From Georgenia sp. EYE_87 (lineage in GTDB: Bacteria > Actinomycetota > Actinomycetes > Actinomycetales > Actinomycetaceae): a stretch of DNA of 64,000 bases. The stretch lies in the NCBI RefSeq assembly GCF_023148685.1, contig NZ_JAHXNL010000001.1, positions 62,001-126,000 on the forward strand, read 5' to 3'. Below the pieces are notes generated by a model that worked only from the letters and a program-made list of their open reading frames with translations, made no database searches and was not told the DNA's origin. Shown here piece by piece: positions 36,198 through 46,630 of the stretch. The translations under genes were made by a program, and so were the position numbers. The number at the start of each line of letters is the position of its first letter. Within the stretch, counting starts at the first letter, position 1.

Positions 36198-38017
36198 GCT
36201 CGCAGATCTCCTCCGCGTCCGCGCTGGGCGTCCTCGCGACCGTCCGCCGCGGCCTGCAGCTGTCCCCGGCGATGGTCGAGGGCCTGCGCGTCACCCTGCT
36301 GCTCTCCGTCGTCGCGACGGTCGGCCGCGTCGTCGTCCCCGTCGTCGTCCAGCAGGCCACCGACTTCGGCATCCTCGCCCCCGGCGGCCCGGACGTCGCC
36401 CGGGTGGCGTGGCTCTGCCTCGCGGGCCTGCTGGTGCTCCTGGTGACCGGGCGGGTCAGCGCCCTGGTCAACGTCCGCCTGTACCGGGCCAGCGAGACCG
36501 GCCTCGCCCAGCTGCGGGTGCAGACCTTCCGCCACGTCCACGACCTCTCGACGCTGACGCAGTCGGCCGAGAAGCGCGGCTCGCTCGTCTCGCGCGTGAC
36601 CTCCGACGTCGACACCATCTCGATGTTCGTCCAGCGCGGCGGGCTCATGCTCATCCTCAACGCGGGGCAGCTGCTGCTGGCCAGCGTGGCGATGTTCGTC
36701 TACTCGTGGCGTCTCGCCCTGCTGGTGTGGCTCTGCTACCTGCCCATGGTGCTGCTCGCGCCCCGCGCGCAGCGGGCGGTCTCCGACGCGTACGGCGGGG
36801 TGCGGGTCAAGGTCGGCGGGATGCTGTCGGCGATCTCGGAGTCCGTGGTGGGCGCCGAGACGATCCGGGCCTTCGGCGCCGCCGACCGCACGCAGGAGCG
36901 CATCGACCGCTCCGTGCGCGACCACCTGCGCCAGGCGGTGCGCGCGCAGACCTTCGTCGCGCTGGCGTTCTCCACCGGCGTCGTGCTCTCCGCCGTGGCG
37001 CTCGCGGCCGTCGTCGTCGCCGGGACCCACCTCGGCGTCCGGGGCGAGATCTCCGTCGGGACGCTCCTCGCGTTCCTCTTCCTCGTGCAGATGTTCACCG
37101 GCCCGGTGCAGAACGCCACCGAGGTGCTCAACGAGCTGCAGAACGCGGTGGCCGGGTGGCGGCGCGTCATCGCCGTGCTGGAGACGCCCGTGGACGTCAC
37201 CGACCCGGCGGCGCGGGTGCCCGGGACCGACGGCGCAGCCGCGCCCGGTCCCGACGGCGCAGCCGCACCTCGTCCCGACCGCGCCGCCCGCGTGGAGTTC
37301 CGGGGCGTGCGCTACGCGTACCCGGGCGGGCCGGAGGTGCTGCACGGCGTGGACCTGGTGATCGAGCCGGGCACGCAGGTTGCGGTGGTGGGGCAGACCG
37401 GGTCGGGCAAGACCACCCTCGCCAAGCTGCTCGCCCGGCTGATGGACCCCACGGCCGGCGCCGTCCTTCTCGACGGCACGGACCTGCGGGGGATGCCGCT
37501 GACCGACCTTCGCGACCGGGTGGTCCTCGTCGCGCAGGAGGGCTTCCTCTTCGACACTACGATCGGGGCGAACCTGGCCTACGGGCCGGTCGCCCGCTCC
37601 CCGGAGGAGGTGCGCGCCGCCGTCGCCGAGCTCGGGCTGGACGGCTGGGTCGCGAGCCTGCCGGCCGGGCTGGACACCCCGGTGGGCCAGCGCGGGGAGT
37701 CGCTCTCCGCGGGCGAGCGCCAGCTCGTCGCCCTGGGACGGGCGTACCTGGCCGACGCGGACCTGCTGATCCTCGACGAGGCGACCTCCGCCGTCGACCC
37801 GGCCACCGAGACCCGGATCAACCGGGCCCTGGACCGGCTCACCCGCGGGCGCACCTCCGTGACGATCGCGCACCGGCTCTCCACCGCGGAGGCGGCAGAT
37901 CTGGTGGTGGTCGTGGACGAGGGGCGCGTGGTCGAGGTCGGCGGCCACCACGACCTGCTCGACGCGGGCGGCACCTACGCCCGCATGCACCGCTCGTGGG
38001 TGGCGCAGACCCGCTGA
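36194..38017 (+). CDS. ABC exporter half with catalytic ATP site (heterodimer subunit B)
   Basis: A 607-residue type-IV ABC exporter subunit with a membrane domain (about 25-320) and an ATPase domain. Walker A is VVGQTGSGKTT, Walker B LLILDEATSAVDP with the catalytic Glu, and the H-loop TIAHRLST with His. The signature is non-canonical, LSAGERQL. Together with subunit A this makes one competent and one degenerate ATP site. An Ala/Pro/Asp linker with a duplicated GACGGCGCAGCCGC DNA unit (about 37228-37267) joins the two domains. ATGA overlap with the preceding gene gives 1:1 coupling. Confidence 0.92.
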   Translation: MSSQISSASALGVLATVRRGLQLSPAMVEGLRVTLLLSVVATVGRVVVPVVVQQATDFGILAPGGPDVARVAWLCLAGLLVLLVTGRVSALVNVRLYRASETGLAQLRVQTFRHVHDLSTLTQSAEKRGSLVSRVTSDVDTISMFVQRGGLMLILNAGQLLLASVAMFVYSWRLALLVWLCYLPMVLLAPRAQRAVSDAYGGVRVKVGGMLSAISESVVGAETIRAFGAADRTQERIDRSVRDHLRQAVRAQTFVALAFSTGVVLSAVALAAVVVAGTHLGVRGEISVGTLLAFLFLVQMFTGPVQNATEVLNELQNAVAGWRRVIAVLETPVDVTDPAARVPGTDGAAAPGPDGAAAPRPDRAARVEFRGVRYAYPGGPEVLHGVDLVIEPGTQVAVVGQTGSGKTTLAKLLARLMDPTAGAVLLDGTDLRGMPLTDLRDRVVLVAQEGFLFDTTIGANLAYGPVARSPEEVRAAVAELGLDGWVASLPAGLDTPVGQRGESLSAGERQLVALGRAYLADADLLILDEATSAVDPATETRINRALDRLTRGRTSVTIAHRLSTAEAADLVVVVDEGRVVEVGGHHDLLDAGGTYARMHRSWVAQTR

Positions 38018-38054
38018 CCCCCGCGGACCCAAAGGCGGCTCGCGCCGCGTCCCT

Positions 38055-38106
38055 AGATCGAGGTTCTGGCGCGAATCGGCGCAACTCCTGACCAGAACCT
38101 CGATCT
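38055..38106. repeat. Perfect 15-bp inverted repeat with 22-base spacer
   Basis: AGATCGAGGTTCTGG at 38055-38069 is exactly complementary to CCAGAACCTCGATCT at 38092-38106. The element is less GC-rich than its surroundings and lies between the ABC exporter and hisI. It could end exporter transcription, or be a copy of a dispersed intergenic repeat; only one copy is in this window. Confidence 0.75.
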
Positions 38107-38194
38107 GGTTGCGCGCGGGCCTCGGCGCGCCGTTCTCGGCGCGCGGCTGCGGAGCGCCGGACGTCCGCCCCTCGCGTCGTGGCAAGATCGTCCG

Positions 38195-38566
38195 GTGCCC
38201 GCGAACACCTCCCTCGACCCCGACATCGCCGCCCGCCTCAAGCGGGACGAGCACGGCCTCGTCTGCGCCGTCGTCCAGCAGCACGACACCGGTGAGGTGC
38301 TCATGGTCGGCTGGATGGACGACGAGGCGCTGCACCGGACGCTGACCACCGGCCGCGCCACCTACTGGTCCCGCTCGCGCGGGGAGTACTGGCGCAAGGG
38401 CGACACCTCCGGGCACACCCAGCACGTGAGGTCCGTCGCCCTCGACTGCGACGGCGACGCCCTCCTGGTCCGCGTGCACCAGGTCGGCGCGGCCTGCCAC
38501 ACCGGCACCCGCACCTGCTTCGAGGCCGGCGGAGACCTCGGCGCCGTCGTCGGGGAGCAGCCGTGA
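38195..38566 (+). CDS. hisI: Phosphoribosyl-AMP cyclohydrolase HisI
   Basis: Zinc- and magnesium-dependent enzyme opening the adenine ring of phosphoribosyl-AMP, third step of histidine synthesis. The 123-residue single-domain protein shows [40 protein letters not shown] and [27 protein letters not shown], which contain the metal-binding Asp and Cys residues. No HisE (pyrophosphohydrolase) domain is fused. GTG start at 38195. Its stop overlaps the trpE GTG by four bases, so histidine and tryptophan genes are coupled here, as in other actinobacteria. Confidence 0.95.
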   Translation: MPANTSLDPDIAARLKRDEHGLVCAVVQQHDTGEVLMVGWMDDEALHRTLTTGRATYWSRSRGEYWRKGDTSGHTQHVRSVALDCDGDALLVRVHQVGAACHTGTRTCFEAGGDLGAVVGEQP

Positions 38567-40308
38567 GCGGGGCGACGCCGGCCGGCGTCGCTGCGTCCGG
38601 GCCCGCGCCCTCGTCCGGGCCCGCGCCCTCGTCCGGGGCGGCCACCCCCGTCTCGGTCGCCTGGGGCCAGACCTGGCCGGAGCTGCCGGCGTTCCGGGAG
38701 ATGGCCGCCGACCGGCGCGTCATCCCGGTGGTGCGGCGCCTCCTCGCCGACGACGTCACGCCCGTGGGCCTGTACCGCCAGCTGGGGGGCGGGCGACCGG
38801 GCACCTTCATCCTCGAGTCGGCCGAGCACGACGGCGCCTGGTCGCGCTGGTCCTTCGTCGGCGCCGCGTCCCGGGCCACGCTCACGAGCCGGGACGGGCG
38901 CGCCCGGTGGACCGGCGACGTCCCGGTCGGCATCCCCGCCGAGGGCCCGGTGCTCGAGGTGCTCGCCGCCACCCTGGAGGAGCTGCGCACCCCGGCCGTG
39001 CCCGGCCTGCCCCCGCTGACCGGCGGGCTCGTGGGCTCGCTCGGCTGGGACGTCCTGCGCCAGTGGGAGCCGACGCTGCGTGCGATCGCCCCGGTCGAGC
39101 ACGACACCCCCGAGGTCACGCTGTGCCTGGCCACGGACATGGCGGCCGTCGACCACCACGACGGGTCCGTCTGGCTCATCGCGAACGCGGTGAACTTCGA
39201 CGACACCCCGGAGCGGGTGGACGAGGCGCACGCCGACGCCGTCGCCCGCCTGGACGCCATGGAGGCCGCGCTGACCGCGCCGGTCGCCAGCGCCGCCGCG
39301 GTGCACGAGTCCACCACGGAGCCGGAGCTGCGGTTCCGCACGCCCCGCGCCGACTTCGAGAACGCGGTCCTCGCGGCGAAGCAGGCCATCGTCGACGGCG
39401 AGGTCTTCCAGGTCGTCCTCTCCCAGCGCCTCGACATCGACTGCGCGGCCGACCCGCTCGACGTCTACCGGGTGCTGCGCACCATCAACCCGAGCCCGTA
39501 CATGTACTACCTCCAGCTCGACGACGGCGCGGGCGACGGCGAGGGCTTCGCCGTCGTCGGCTCCAGCCCCGAGACGCTCGTGCGGGTCCAGGACGGGCAG
39601 GTCACCACGTTCCCGATCGCCGGCTCTCGCCCCCGCGGGGCGACGCCGGCCGAGGACAAGGCGCTGGCGGAGGAGCTGCTCGCCGACCCGAAGGAGCTCT
39701 CCGAGCACGTCATGCTCGTCGACCTCGCCCGCAACGACCTCGCGAAGGTCTGCCGGCCGGAGACGGTCGAGGTGGTCGAGCTCATGGAGATCAAGCGCTT
39801 CAGCCACATCATGCACATCTCCTCCACCGTGGTCGGGCGGCAGCGGCCGGGCGTCACCGCCCTGGACTGCCTGACCGCCACGTTCCCGGCCGGCACGCTG
39901 TCCGGGGCGCCGAAGCCGCGGGCGATCGAGCTCATCGACGCCCTGGAGCCCGCCCGCCGGGGCGTGTACGGAGGGGTGATCGGCTACCTCGACCTCGCCG
40001 GCAACGCAGACCTCGCGATCGCCATCCGCACCGCGGTCATCCACCGCGGGACCGCCTCCGTGCAGGCGGGAGCCGGGATCGTCGCGGACTCGGATCCCGC
40101 CACCGAGTACGAGGAGACCCGCAACAAGGCCGCGGCGGCGGTGCGCGCGGTGCAGGTCGCGGCCGGGCTGCGCCCGGCCCTCGGGTCGCGGTCCGGCAGC
40201 TCGTCCTCCGCCGGGGCGTCGTCCACGGGGGCGTGGCCCGACGTCGGTGCGCGCCCGACGGGGGCGACCCCGACCGTGGGGGCGGGCGCCCCCGGGGCCG
40301 GGGCATGA
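38563..40308 (+). CDS. trpE: Anthranilate synthase component I TrpE
   Basis: Chorismate-using large subunit of anthranilate synthase, first step of tryptophan synthesis. The 581-residue product has an N-terminal Pro/Ala/Ser-rich extension with a repeated GPAPSSG unit, then [26 protein letters not shown]. The tryptophan-sensing region [17 protein letters not shown] follows, and the catalytic domain contains IFQVV-like [46 protein letters not shown] and [16 protein letters not shown]. The last 40 residues are low-complexity. The glutaminase partner TrpG is not in the window. No tryptophan-rich leader was seen; translation is coupled to hisI. Confidence 0.95.
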   Translation: MSGATPAGVAASGPAPSSGPAPSSGAATPVSVAWGQTWPELPAFREMAADRRVIPVVRRLLADDVTPVGLYRQLGGGRPGTFILESAEHDGAWSRWSFVGAASRATLTSRDGRARWTGDVPVGIPAEGPVLEVLAATLEELRTPAVPGLPPLTGGLVGSLGWDVLRQWEPTLRAIAPVEHDTPEVTLCLATDMAAVDHHDGSVWLIANAVNFDDTPERVDEAHADAVARLDAMEAALTAPVASAAAVHESTTEPELRFRTPRADFENAVLAAKQAIVDGEVFQVVLSQRLDIDCAADPLDVYRVLRTINPSPYMYYLQLDDGAGDGEGFAVVGSSPETLVRVQDGQVTTFPIAGSRPRGATPAEDKALAEELLADPKELSEHVMLVDLARNDLAKVCRPETVEVVELMEIKRFSHIMHISSTVVGRQRPGVTALDCLTATFPAGTLSGAPKPRAIELIDALEPARRGVYGGVIGYLDLAGNADLAIAIRTAVIHRGTASVQAGAGIVADSDPATEYEETRNKAAAAVRAVQVAAGLRPALGSRSGSSSSAGASSTGAWPDVGARPTGATPTVGAGAPGAGA

Positions 40309-40931
40309 CGGCGCCGCGGCGCAGCCACGTGGTCGTCGCGCTGCTCGCCCTCGGCGCGCTGCTGCTCGCCGCGGGCTCGGCGGGCTGGGCGCACGGCGAG
40401 GTCTCGACCGTGCTCGGGGCCCGTGAGGTCTCCGTCTCCGGTGCCTCCGCGGCGCCCGGCGTCGGGGCGGCGGCACTCGTCGTCGGGGCCGCGGCCCTGG
40501 CGGCCGCCGTCGGTCGGCGCGCCGGTGCGGTGGTCGCGGGCGTGGCGCTCGTCGGCGCCGCCGTGCTGGTGGCGGCGTCCGTGGTGGGCTTCCTGGGCGA
40601 CCCCGCGGCGCCGCTCGAGGCGGCGGCGGGCGAGATCAGCGGCGTGCCGGAGCTGACCGGCGAGGCACGAACGGCACTGTGGCCCTACGTCACCCTCGTC
40701 CTCGCGGCGGCGGTGGCCGCGGCGGGCGTCGTGACGCTGGTCGCCGGCCGCTCGTGGCAGAGCGCCGGCCGACGGTTCGAGCGGCCGGCGACGGCGGAGC
40801 GCAGGTCCGCGGCCAGCGCGGCGACCGACGAGCGGGACCGCGCCATGGACGACTGGGACGCGCTCGGACGGGGCGAGGACCCGAGCGCGGGGGCCGACGG
40901 CGCCGGGACCGGTACCGGCCCGCGAGCCTGA
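40305..40931 (+). CDS. Trp-biosynthesis-associated membrane protein (TIGR02234 type)
   Basis: A 208-residue membrane protein with four hydrophobic segments: VVVALLALGALLLAAGSAGW, AAALVVGAAALAAAVG, AGAVVAGVALVGAAVLVAASVVG and TLVLAAAVAAAGVVTLVAGRSW. A cytoplasmic charged tail follows. The pattern AGSAGWAHGEV and the position between trpE and trpC define the TIGR02234 family found in actinobacterial trp operons. The biochemical role is unknown; it has been proposed to be a tryptophan-associated transporter or regulator without proof. The ATG overlaps the trpE stop (ATGA). Confidence 0.87.
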   Translation: MTAPRRSHVVVALLALGALLLAAGSAGWAHGEVSTVLGAREVSVSGASAAPGVGAAALVVGAAALAAAVGRRAGAVVAGVALVGAAVLVAASVVGFLGDPAAPLEAAAGEISGVPELTGEARTALWPYVTLVLAAAVAAAGVVTLVAGRSWQSAGRRFERPATAERRSAASAATDERDRAMDDWDALGRGEDPSAGADGAGTGTGPRA

Positions 40932-40956
40932 GACGTTTCCGGGCGCGCCGAGCCGA

Positions 40957-40962
40957 TAGGCT
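40957..40962 (+). promoter_or_regulatory. Candidate -10 hexamer of HGxxPAAW gene
   Basis: TAGGCT lies 33 bases before the ATG at 40996, and a GAGGAGC ribosome site lies between, so this is a leadered start. Confidence 0.4.
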
Positions 40963-40995
40963 GTCCGTCGATCCGCACAACCGAGGAGCACAGCC

Positions 40996-41280
40996 ATGGT
41001 CCAGACCCCTGAGCCGCACACCTACTCGCTGCCGCCGGCCGCACCGTACGCCAACCACGGCCGGACCAAGGCCGCGTGGGTGCTGATGCTGGGTGTCTGC
41101 CTCGGGTTCCTCCTGGCCGGGGTGGGGCTCATCATCAGCAACGACGTCATCGTGATCGCCAGCGTGGTGATCACCCTCGGCTCGATCGTCATCTCCGTCA
41201 TCATGCGCGGCATGGGCCTCGGCCAGCCGGTTCCCCGCGCCGGGGACGAGGCGGAGAAGAAGGACTGGTACAGCGCCTGA
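40996..41280 (+). CDS. HGxxPAAW-family membrane protein
   Basis: A 94-residue protein with the family hallmark ANHGRTKAAWVLM near residue 20 and two membrane helices (WVLMLGVCLGFLLAGVGLIIS and VIVIASVVITLGSIVISVIM). A charged C-terminus follows (AGDEAEKKDWYSA). These small proteins lie between trpE-linked genes and trpC in many actinobacteria, and their function is unknown. It probably has its own promoter, since a 64-base gap with a -10 element and ribosome site precedes it. Confidence 0.87.
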   Translation: MVQTPEPHTYSLPPAAPYANHGRTKAAWVLMLGVCLGFLLAGVGLIISNDVIVIASVVITLGSIVISVIMRGMGLGQPVPRAGDEAEKKDWYSA

Positions 41281-41323
41281 GCCGCTGGGACCGACGAGGC
41301 CGGTCCAGCCAGTACCGCACCGC

Positions 41324-41358
41324 GCCCGGTGCGCCAGTCCTCGGACGGCGCACCGGGC
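41324..41358 (+). terminator. 12-bp perfect hairpin before trpC
   Basis: GCCCGGTGCGCC at 41324-41335 pairs with GGCGCACCGGGC at 41347-41358 over an 11-base loop. It follows the HGxxPAAW stop and precedes a TACCAT -10 candidate at 41376-41381. It probably separates the upstream unit from trpCBA. No T-tract and no tryptophan leader peptide were found. Confidence 0.55.
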
Positions 41359-41412
41359 AGGTCTGTGGCCCGGCCTACCATGGGGGAAGTCCGACCTGAA
41401 GGGAAGTGCGCC

Positions 41413-42224
41413 GTGACCGTGCTCGAAGACATCGTCGCCGGGGTCCGCGAGGACCTGGCCGAGCGGGAGGCGCAGCGACCGCTTGACGTCCTCAAGGAGC
41501 TGGCGCAGCGCCGGCCGAGCGCCAAGGACGGCGTCGCCGCCCTGCGTGGCGGCAGCGGCGCGGTCACGATCATCTCCGAGGTGAAGCGCTCGAGCCCGTC
41601 CAAGGGCGCGCTGGCGACCATCGCGGACCCGGCCGGGCTCGCCGCCGAGTACGAGGCCGGCGGGGCCGCCGTCGTCTCGGTCCTGACCGAGCAGCGCAGG
41701 TTCGGCGGCTCGCTCGCCGACCTGGACGCCGTGCGCGCCGCCGTCGACATCCCGGTCCTGCGCAAGGACTTCATCGTCACGCCGTACCAGGTGTGGGAGG
41801 CCCGTGCCCACGGGGCCGACCTCGTCCTGCTCATCGTCGCCTCGCTCGAGCAGACCGTGCTGACGTCGCTGGTCGAGCGGGTCCACTCGCTCGGCATGAC
41901 CGCGCTCGTCGAGGCGCACGACCGCGAGGAGGCCCGCCGGGCGGTCGACGCCGGCGCGCGCGTGGTGGGCATCAACGCCCGCAACCTCCACGACCTGCAG
42001 GTCGACCGGTCGGTGTTCGCCAAGGTCGTCGACGTCGTGCCCGACTCCGTCGTGCGCGTGGCCGAGTCCGGGGTGCGCGGGCCGCACGACGTCCTCGACT
42101 ACGCCCGCTCCGGCGCCGACGCGGTGCTCGTCGGGGAGGCGCTGGTGACCGGCGGCAACCCGCGTGCCGCCGTCGCCGACATGGTGGCCGCCGGCTCGCA
42201 TCCCTCCCTGCGGGCGGTGCGCAA

Positions 42225-42228
<4 letters not shown>
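41413..42228 (+). CDS. trpC: Indole-3-glycerol-phosphate synthase TrpC
   Basis: Converts carboxyphenylaminodeoxyribulose phosphate to indole-3-glycerol phosphate. The 271-residue barrel has [17 protein letters not shown] (catalytic Lys in [10 protein letters not shown]), [28 protein letters not shown]-like [15 protein letters not shown], and [32 protein letters not shown] 41413 is preceded by GAAGGGA. Its stop overlaps the trpB GTG by four bases. No TrpF domain is fused, so the isomerase step presumably uses a PriA (HisA/TrpF) enzyme encoded elsewhere. Confidence 0.95.
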
Positions 42229-43564
<1,336 letters not shown>

Positions 43565-43568
<4 letters not shown>

Positions 43569-44413
43569 GCGAGACGACCACCAGCCCCACCCTCGCCTCG
43601 AGGAGCGCGGCCGCCATCGACGCCGCGAAGGCACGCGGGGGAGCGGCGCTCGTCGGCTACCTGCCGGTCGGCTTCCCGGACGTGGCCACCTCGGTGCGCG
43701 CCGCGAGGACCCTCGTCTCCGCCGGCGCCGAGGTGATCGAGCTCGGCTTCCCGTACTCCGACCCGGGCATGGACGGGGAGGTCATCCAGCGCGCGACCCA
43801 GGCCGCGCTCGACGGCGGCACCCGCACCGCGGACGTGCTGCGCGCGGTCGAGCAGGTCGCCCAGACCGGTGCCGCCGTGCTGGTGATGACCTACTGGAAC
43901 CCCGTCTACCACTACGGCGTCGACCGCTTCGCCCGCGACCTCGCCTCCGCGGGCGGCGCCGGGCTGATCACGCCGGACCTGATCCCGGACGAGGCCGCCG
44001 AGTGGATCGCCGCCTCCGACGCGCACGACCTGGACCGGGTCTTCCTCGTGGCGCCGAGCTCGACGGATGCCCGGCTGCGCATGACGTCCGAGGCGTGCCG
44101 GGGCTTCGTCTACGCCGCCTCCACCATGGGCGTGACCGGTGCCCGGGCGAGCGTGGACACCCACGCCCGTGGCCTGGTGGAGCGCACCCGGGCCGCCGGG
44201 GCCGAGCGGGTCTGCGTCGGCCTGGGCGTCTCCACCGGCCAGCAGGCGGCGGAGATCGCCGAGTACGCCGACGGCGTCATCGTCGGGTCCGCGTTCGTCC
44301 GCACCCTCGCGCGCGAGGACGGCGACGTCGAGGCCGGGCTCCGCGACCTCGCCGCGCTGGGCGAGCAGCTGGCCGCCGGCGCGCACGGCGCGCTGACCGA
44401 CCGCTCCGCCTGA
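43565..44413 (+). CDS. trpA: Tryptophan synthase alpha chain TrpA
   Basis: Cleaves indole-3-glycerol phosphate and channels indole to TrpB. The 282-residue barrel shows [20 protein letters not shown] and [20 protein letters not shown], with the catalytic Glu and Asp; the usual PVADGP is read here as PGMDGE. It continues with [49 protein letters not shown] and [29 protein letters not shown] 43565 overlaps the trpB stop. It ends the trpCBA unit; lgt follows after 66 bases. Confidence 0.95.
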
Positions 44414-44467
44414 CCGCGTCCCCTCGACGGGCCGTGGTCGCCCGTCCGGCCCACGGTCCGCGGCAAG

Positions 44468-44473
44468 TACCCT
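44468..44473 (+). promoter_or_regulatory. Candidate -10 hexamer of lgt (leaderless)
   Basis: TACCCT ends 6 bases before the GTG at 44480 with no ribosome site, suggesting lgt has its own leaderless transcript. Confidence 0.4.
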
Positions 44474-44479
44474 TCGAGG

Positions 44480-45511
44480 GTGTTCCTGAGCCCGCTCGCC
44501 TCCATCCCCAGCCCGTCGCAGGCCGAGTGGTATCTCGGCCCCCTCCCGATCCGCGCCTACGCCCTGGCCATCCTGCTGGGCATCTTCGCGGCCTGGTGGA
44601 TCCTCGACCGCCGTTACACCGCCAAGGGCGGGCCGCAGGACGCCGCGCTCGACGTCGCGTTCTGGATGGTGCCGTTCGGGATCGTCGGAGCCCGGATCTA
44701 CCACGTCCTCTCCTCGCCCGACGCCTACTTCGGCCCGGACGGCGACCCCGTCCGGGCCCTCTACATCTGGCAGGGCGGCCTCGGCATCTGGGGGGCCGTC
44801 GCGCTCGGCGCCGTCGGCGCCTGGATCGGGCTGCGCCGCAAGGGCCTGCGCATGGCGCCGTTCGCCGACGCGCTCGCGCCCGGCCTGCTCGTCGCCCAGG
44901 CGATCGGACGGCTCGGCAACTACTTCAACCAGGAGCTCTACGGCGCGCCCACCACGCTGCCCTGGGGCCTGGAGATCGACGACGCCCACCTCGTCGGCGG
45001 GTACGAGTCGGGGACGCTGTTCCACCCCACGTTCCTGTACGAGATGCTCTGGAACCTCGGCGCGGCGGCGGTGCTCGTCTGGGCCCAGCGCCGGTTCAGG
45101 CTGCGGCACGGGCGGGTGTTCTGGCTCTACGTCATGCTCTACACCGCGGGTCGGGTCTGGATCGAGTACCTGCGCATCGACGACGCCGAGCTCGTCCTCG
45201 GCCTCCGGCTGAACGTGTGGACGTCCGTCCTGATCTTCCTGGTGGCGCTCGTCGCCTTCGTCGTCGTCGGGCGCCGCACCCGGGACGTGCCCGAGAGCAT
45301 CTGGCTGCCCGGCCAGGAGCCGGCGGTGCTCGAGGCGGCCGAGGCCGACGGCGGCACCCGGGACGACGTCGTGACCGACGGCGGCACCGGGGACGACGCC
45401 GGCACGACGGCGGCCGGGCCCGGGGAGTCCGCGCACCGCGACGGGCCGCCGGACCCTGGCGCCGACGAGACGTCGCCGGCGGACTCGCAGGGCCGGGACC
45501 GCATCTCCTGA
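44480..45511 (+). CDS. lgt: Prolipoprotein diacylglyceryl transferase Lgt
   Basis: Membrane enzyme that transfers diacylglycerol from phosphatidylglycerol to the lipobox cysteine of exported prolipoproteins, the first step of lipoprotein maturation. The 343-residue product has seven hydrophobic segments, the YALAILLGIFAAWW first helix, the GARIYHV motif, the signature AQAIGRLGNYFNQELYG with the key Arg and Asn, and FHPTFLYEMLWNLG. The C-terminal 70 residues form a Gly/Asp/Thr-rich tail not found in the enzyme core. Substrates in this window include the FKBP, the Ig-like and the amino-acid-binding lipoproteins. Commonly located after trpA in actinobacteria. Confidence 0.95.
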   Translation: MFLSPLASIPSPSQAEWYLGPLPIRAYALAILLGIFAAWWILDRRYTAKGGPQDAALDVAFWMVPFGIVGARIYHVLSSPDAYFGPDGDPVRALYIWQGGLGIWGAVALGAVGAWIGLRRKGLRMAPFADALAPGLLVAQAIGRLGNYFNQELYGAPTTLPWGLEIDDAHLVGGYESGTLFHPTFLYEMLWNLGAAAVLVWAQRRFRLRHGRVFWLYVMLYTAGRVWIEYLRIDDAELVLGLRLNVWTSVLIFLVALVAFVVVGRRTRDVPESIWLPGQEPAVLEAAEADGGTRDDVVTDGGTGDDAGTTAAGPGESAHRDGPPDPGADETSPADSQGRDRIS

Positions 45512-45523
45512 GCCGCGCCCCGG

Positions 45524-46630
45524 TCACGACCTTCCGACGTGGAGGGTGACCTGGTCGATCGCGACCCCACCGGCGGAGTCCCGGGCGGTGGCGGTGATCG
45601 TGTGCATGCCCTCGCTGAGGTGGTCGGCTCGCCGGAGGAGCTCGGCCGCCGTGCCGAGGTGCCCGTCCACGTCCGACGACCACTCGACCGGGGTGCCGTC
45701 CCTGCTGCCGTCCTCCGGGTCGACCACGGTCGCGCGGAGGACCACCGTCTGATCCCCGGTGGCGCGTTGCCCGTCCGCCGGCGCGGAGATCGCCACCGTC
45801 GGGGGATTGTTCGGCAACGCGGACAGTGGTGACGTCGCGAACGCGCTGCGAAGACCGTCGCTGACCACCACCCGGACCAGGAGCTCCGTCCCGCCGGGGA
45901 GGGTCGACCGGGACACCGAGACGGACCTGCCGGTCAGGTCCGCCGCGACCGACTCCCACGAGGCTCCGCCGTCGGCGCTGACGAGGACCCAGTGGGTCAA
46001 CGGGTCCCGATCGGGGTCCGACGACGTCCACGTCACGCCCAACGACCCGGCGTCGCCCTCCGACAGAGCCGGCGCCCCGACCGCGGGCGGCGAGGAGGAG
46101 ATCCTCCGCGTCGCCAGGACCTTCCCCGCCGCCTCGAGCCGTACCTCGGCCACCGAGCTGAGGTCGGGCGGGACGACGACGAGGAAAGGCGACCCGGAGG
46201 TCGCGGGACCGGTCGTCCCCTCGGCCGGCTCGGCCGACGAGCGCACGGGGGTGAACGCGGTGGAGCGGACTACGGCTCCCGTGCCGTCCACGAGGACGAT
46301 CGCGTGCGTCCCGTCGGGGTCGTCGGCGTGCGGGGCGAGGTCGACCGCGAGTGCCGGCGCGAGCTCCACCGCGGTCCCGTCGGGGCCGCCGATGATGCCG
46401 CGAACGGCCAGCCCGCGTGGTTGCGTCGTGCTGCCTCCCCGCGCTGTCGGCGAGCCGGACGCGGTCGTCGCAGGCGTCTGCGTCGGGTCCGTGCCCGCCC
46501 GCTTCGTCCCTCCCGGCGGCGGTTCCGGTCGCGCTCCCGTGCCGGCGGGCCCGCACGCGGCCAGGGCGATGCCGGCGACGATCAGGCCGACCGCCGTCCT
46601 CACCGGCCGTCGAAGCTCTCCGCTTCTCAT
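45524..46630 (-). CDS. Lipoprotein with fibronectin/Ig-like domain, unknown function
   Basis: A 368-residue exported lipoprotein with a lipobox (AGIALAAC) near residue 26. A Thr/Pro/Gly-rich linker (about 30-75) precedes an all-beta region. The segments VTWTSSDPDRDPLTHWVLVSADGGASWESVA and NNPPTVAISAPADGQRATGDQTVVLRATVVDPEDG, ending GMHTITATARDSAGGVAIDQVTLHVG, have the look of FnIII and PKD/Ig-like domains. The ATG at 46630 puts the signal peptide at normal length; longer upstream starts exist but would bury it. It is convergent with lgt (12 bases) and divergent from gltB. No catalytic motif is seen. Confidence 0.78.
   Translation of the reverse strand: MRSGELRRPVRTAVGLIVAGIALAACGPAGTGARPEPPPGGTKRAGTDPTQTPATTASGSPTARGGSTTQPRGLAVRGIIGGPDGTAVELAPALAVDLAPHADDPDGTHAIVLVDGTGAVVRSTAFTPVRSSAEPAEGTTGPATSGSPFLVVVPPDLSSVAEVRLEAAGKVLATRRISSSPPAVGAPALSEGDAGSLGVTWTSSDPDRDPLTHWVLVSADGGASWESVAADLTGRSVSVSRSTLPGGTELLVRVVVSDGLRSAFATSPLSALPNNPPTVAISAPADGQRATGDQTVVLRATVVDPEDGSRDGTPVEWSSDVDGHLGTAAELLRRADHLSEGMHTITATARDSAGGVAIDQVTLHVGRS

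Noticed and set aside
38018-38194. Tryptophan or histidine leader peptide before hisI-trpE
   Set aside because: No short ORF with runs of Trp or His codons on the plus strand; only the inverted repeat is present.
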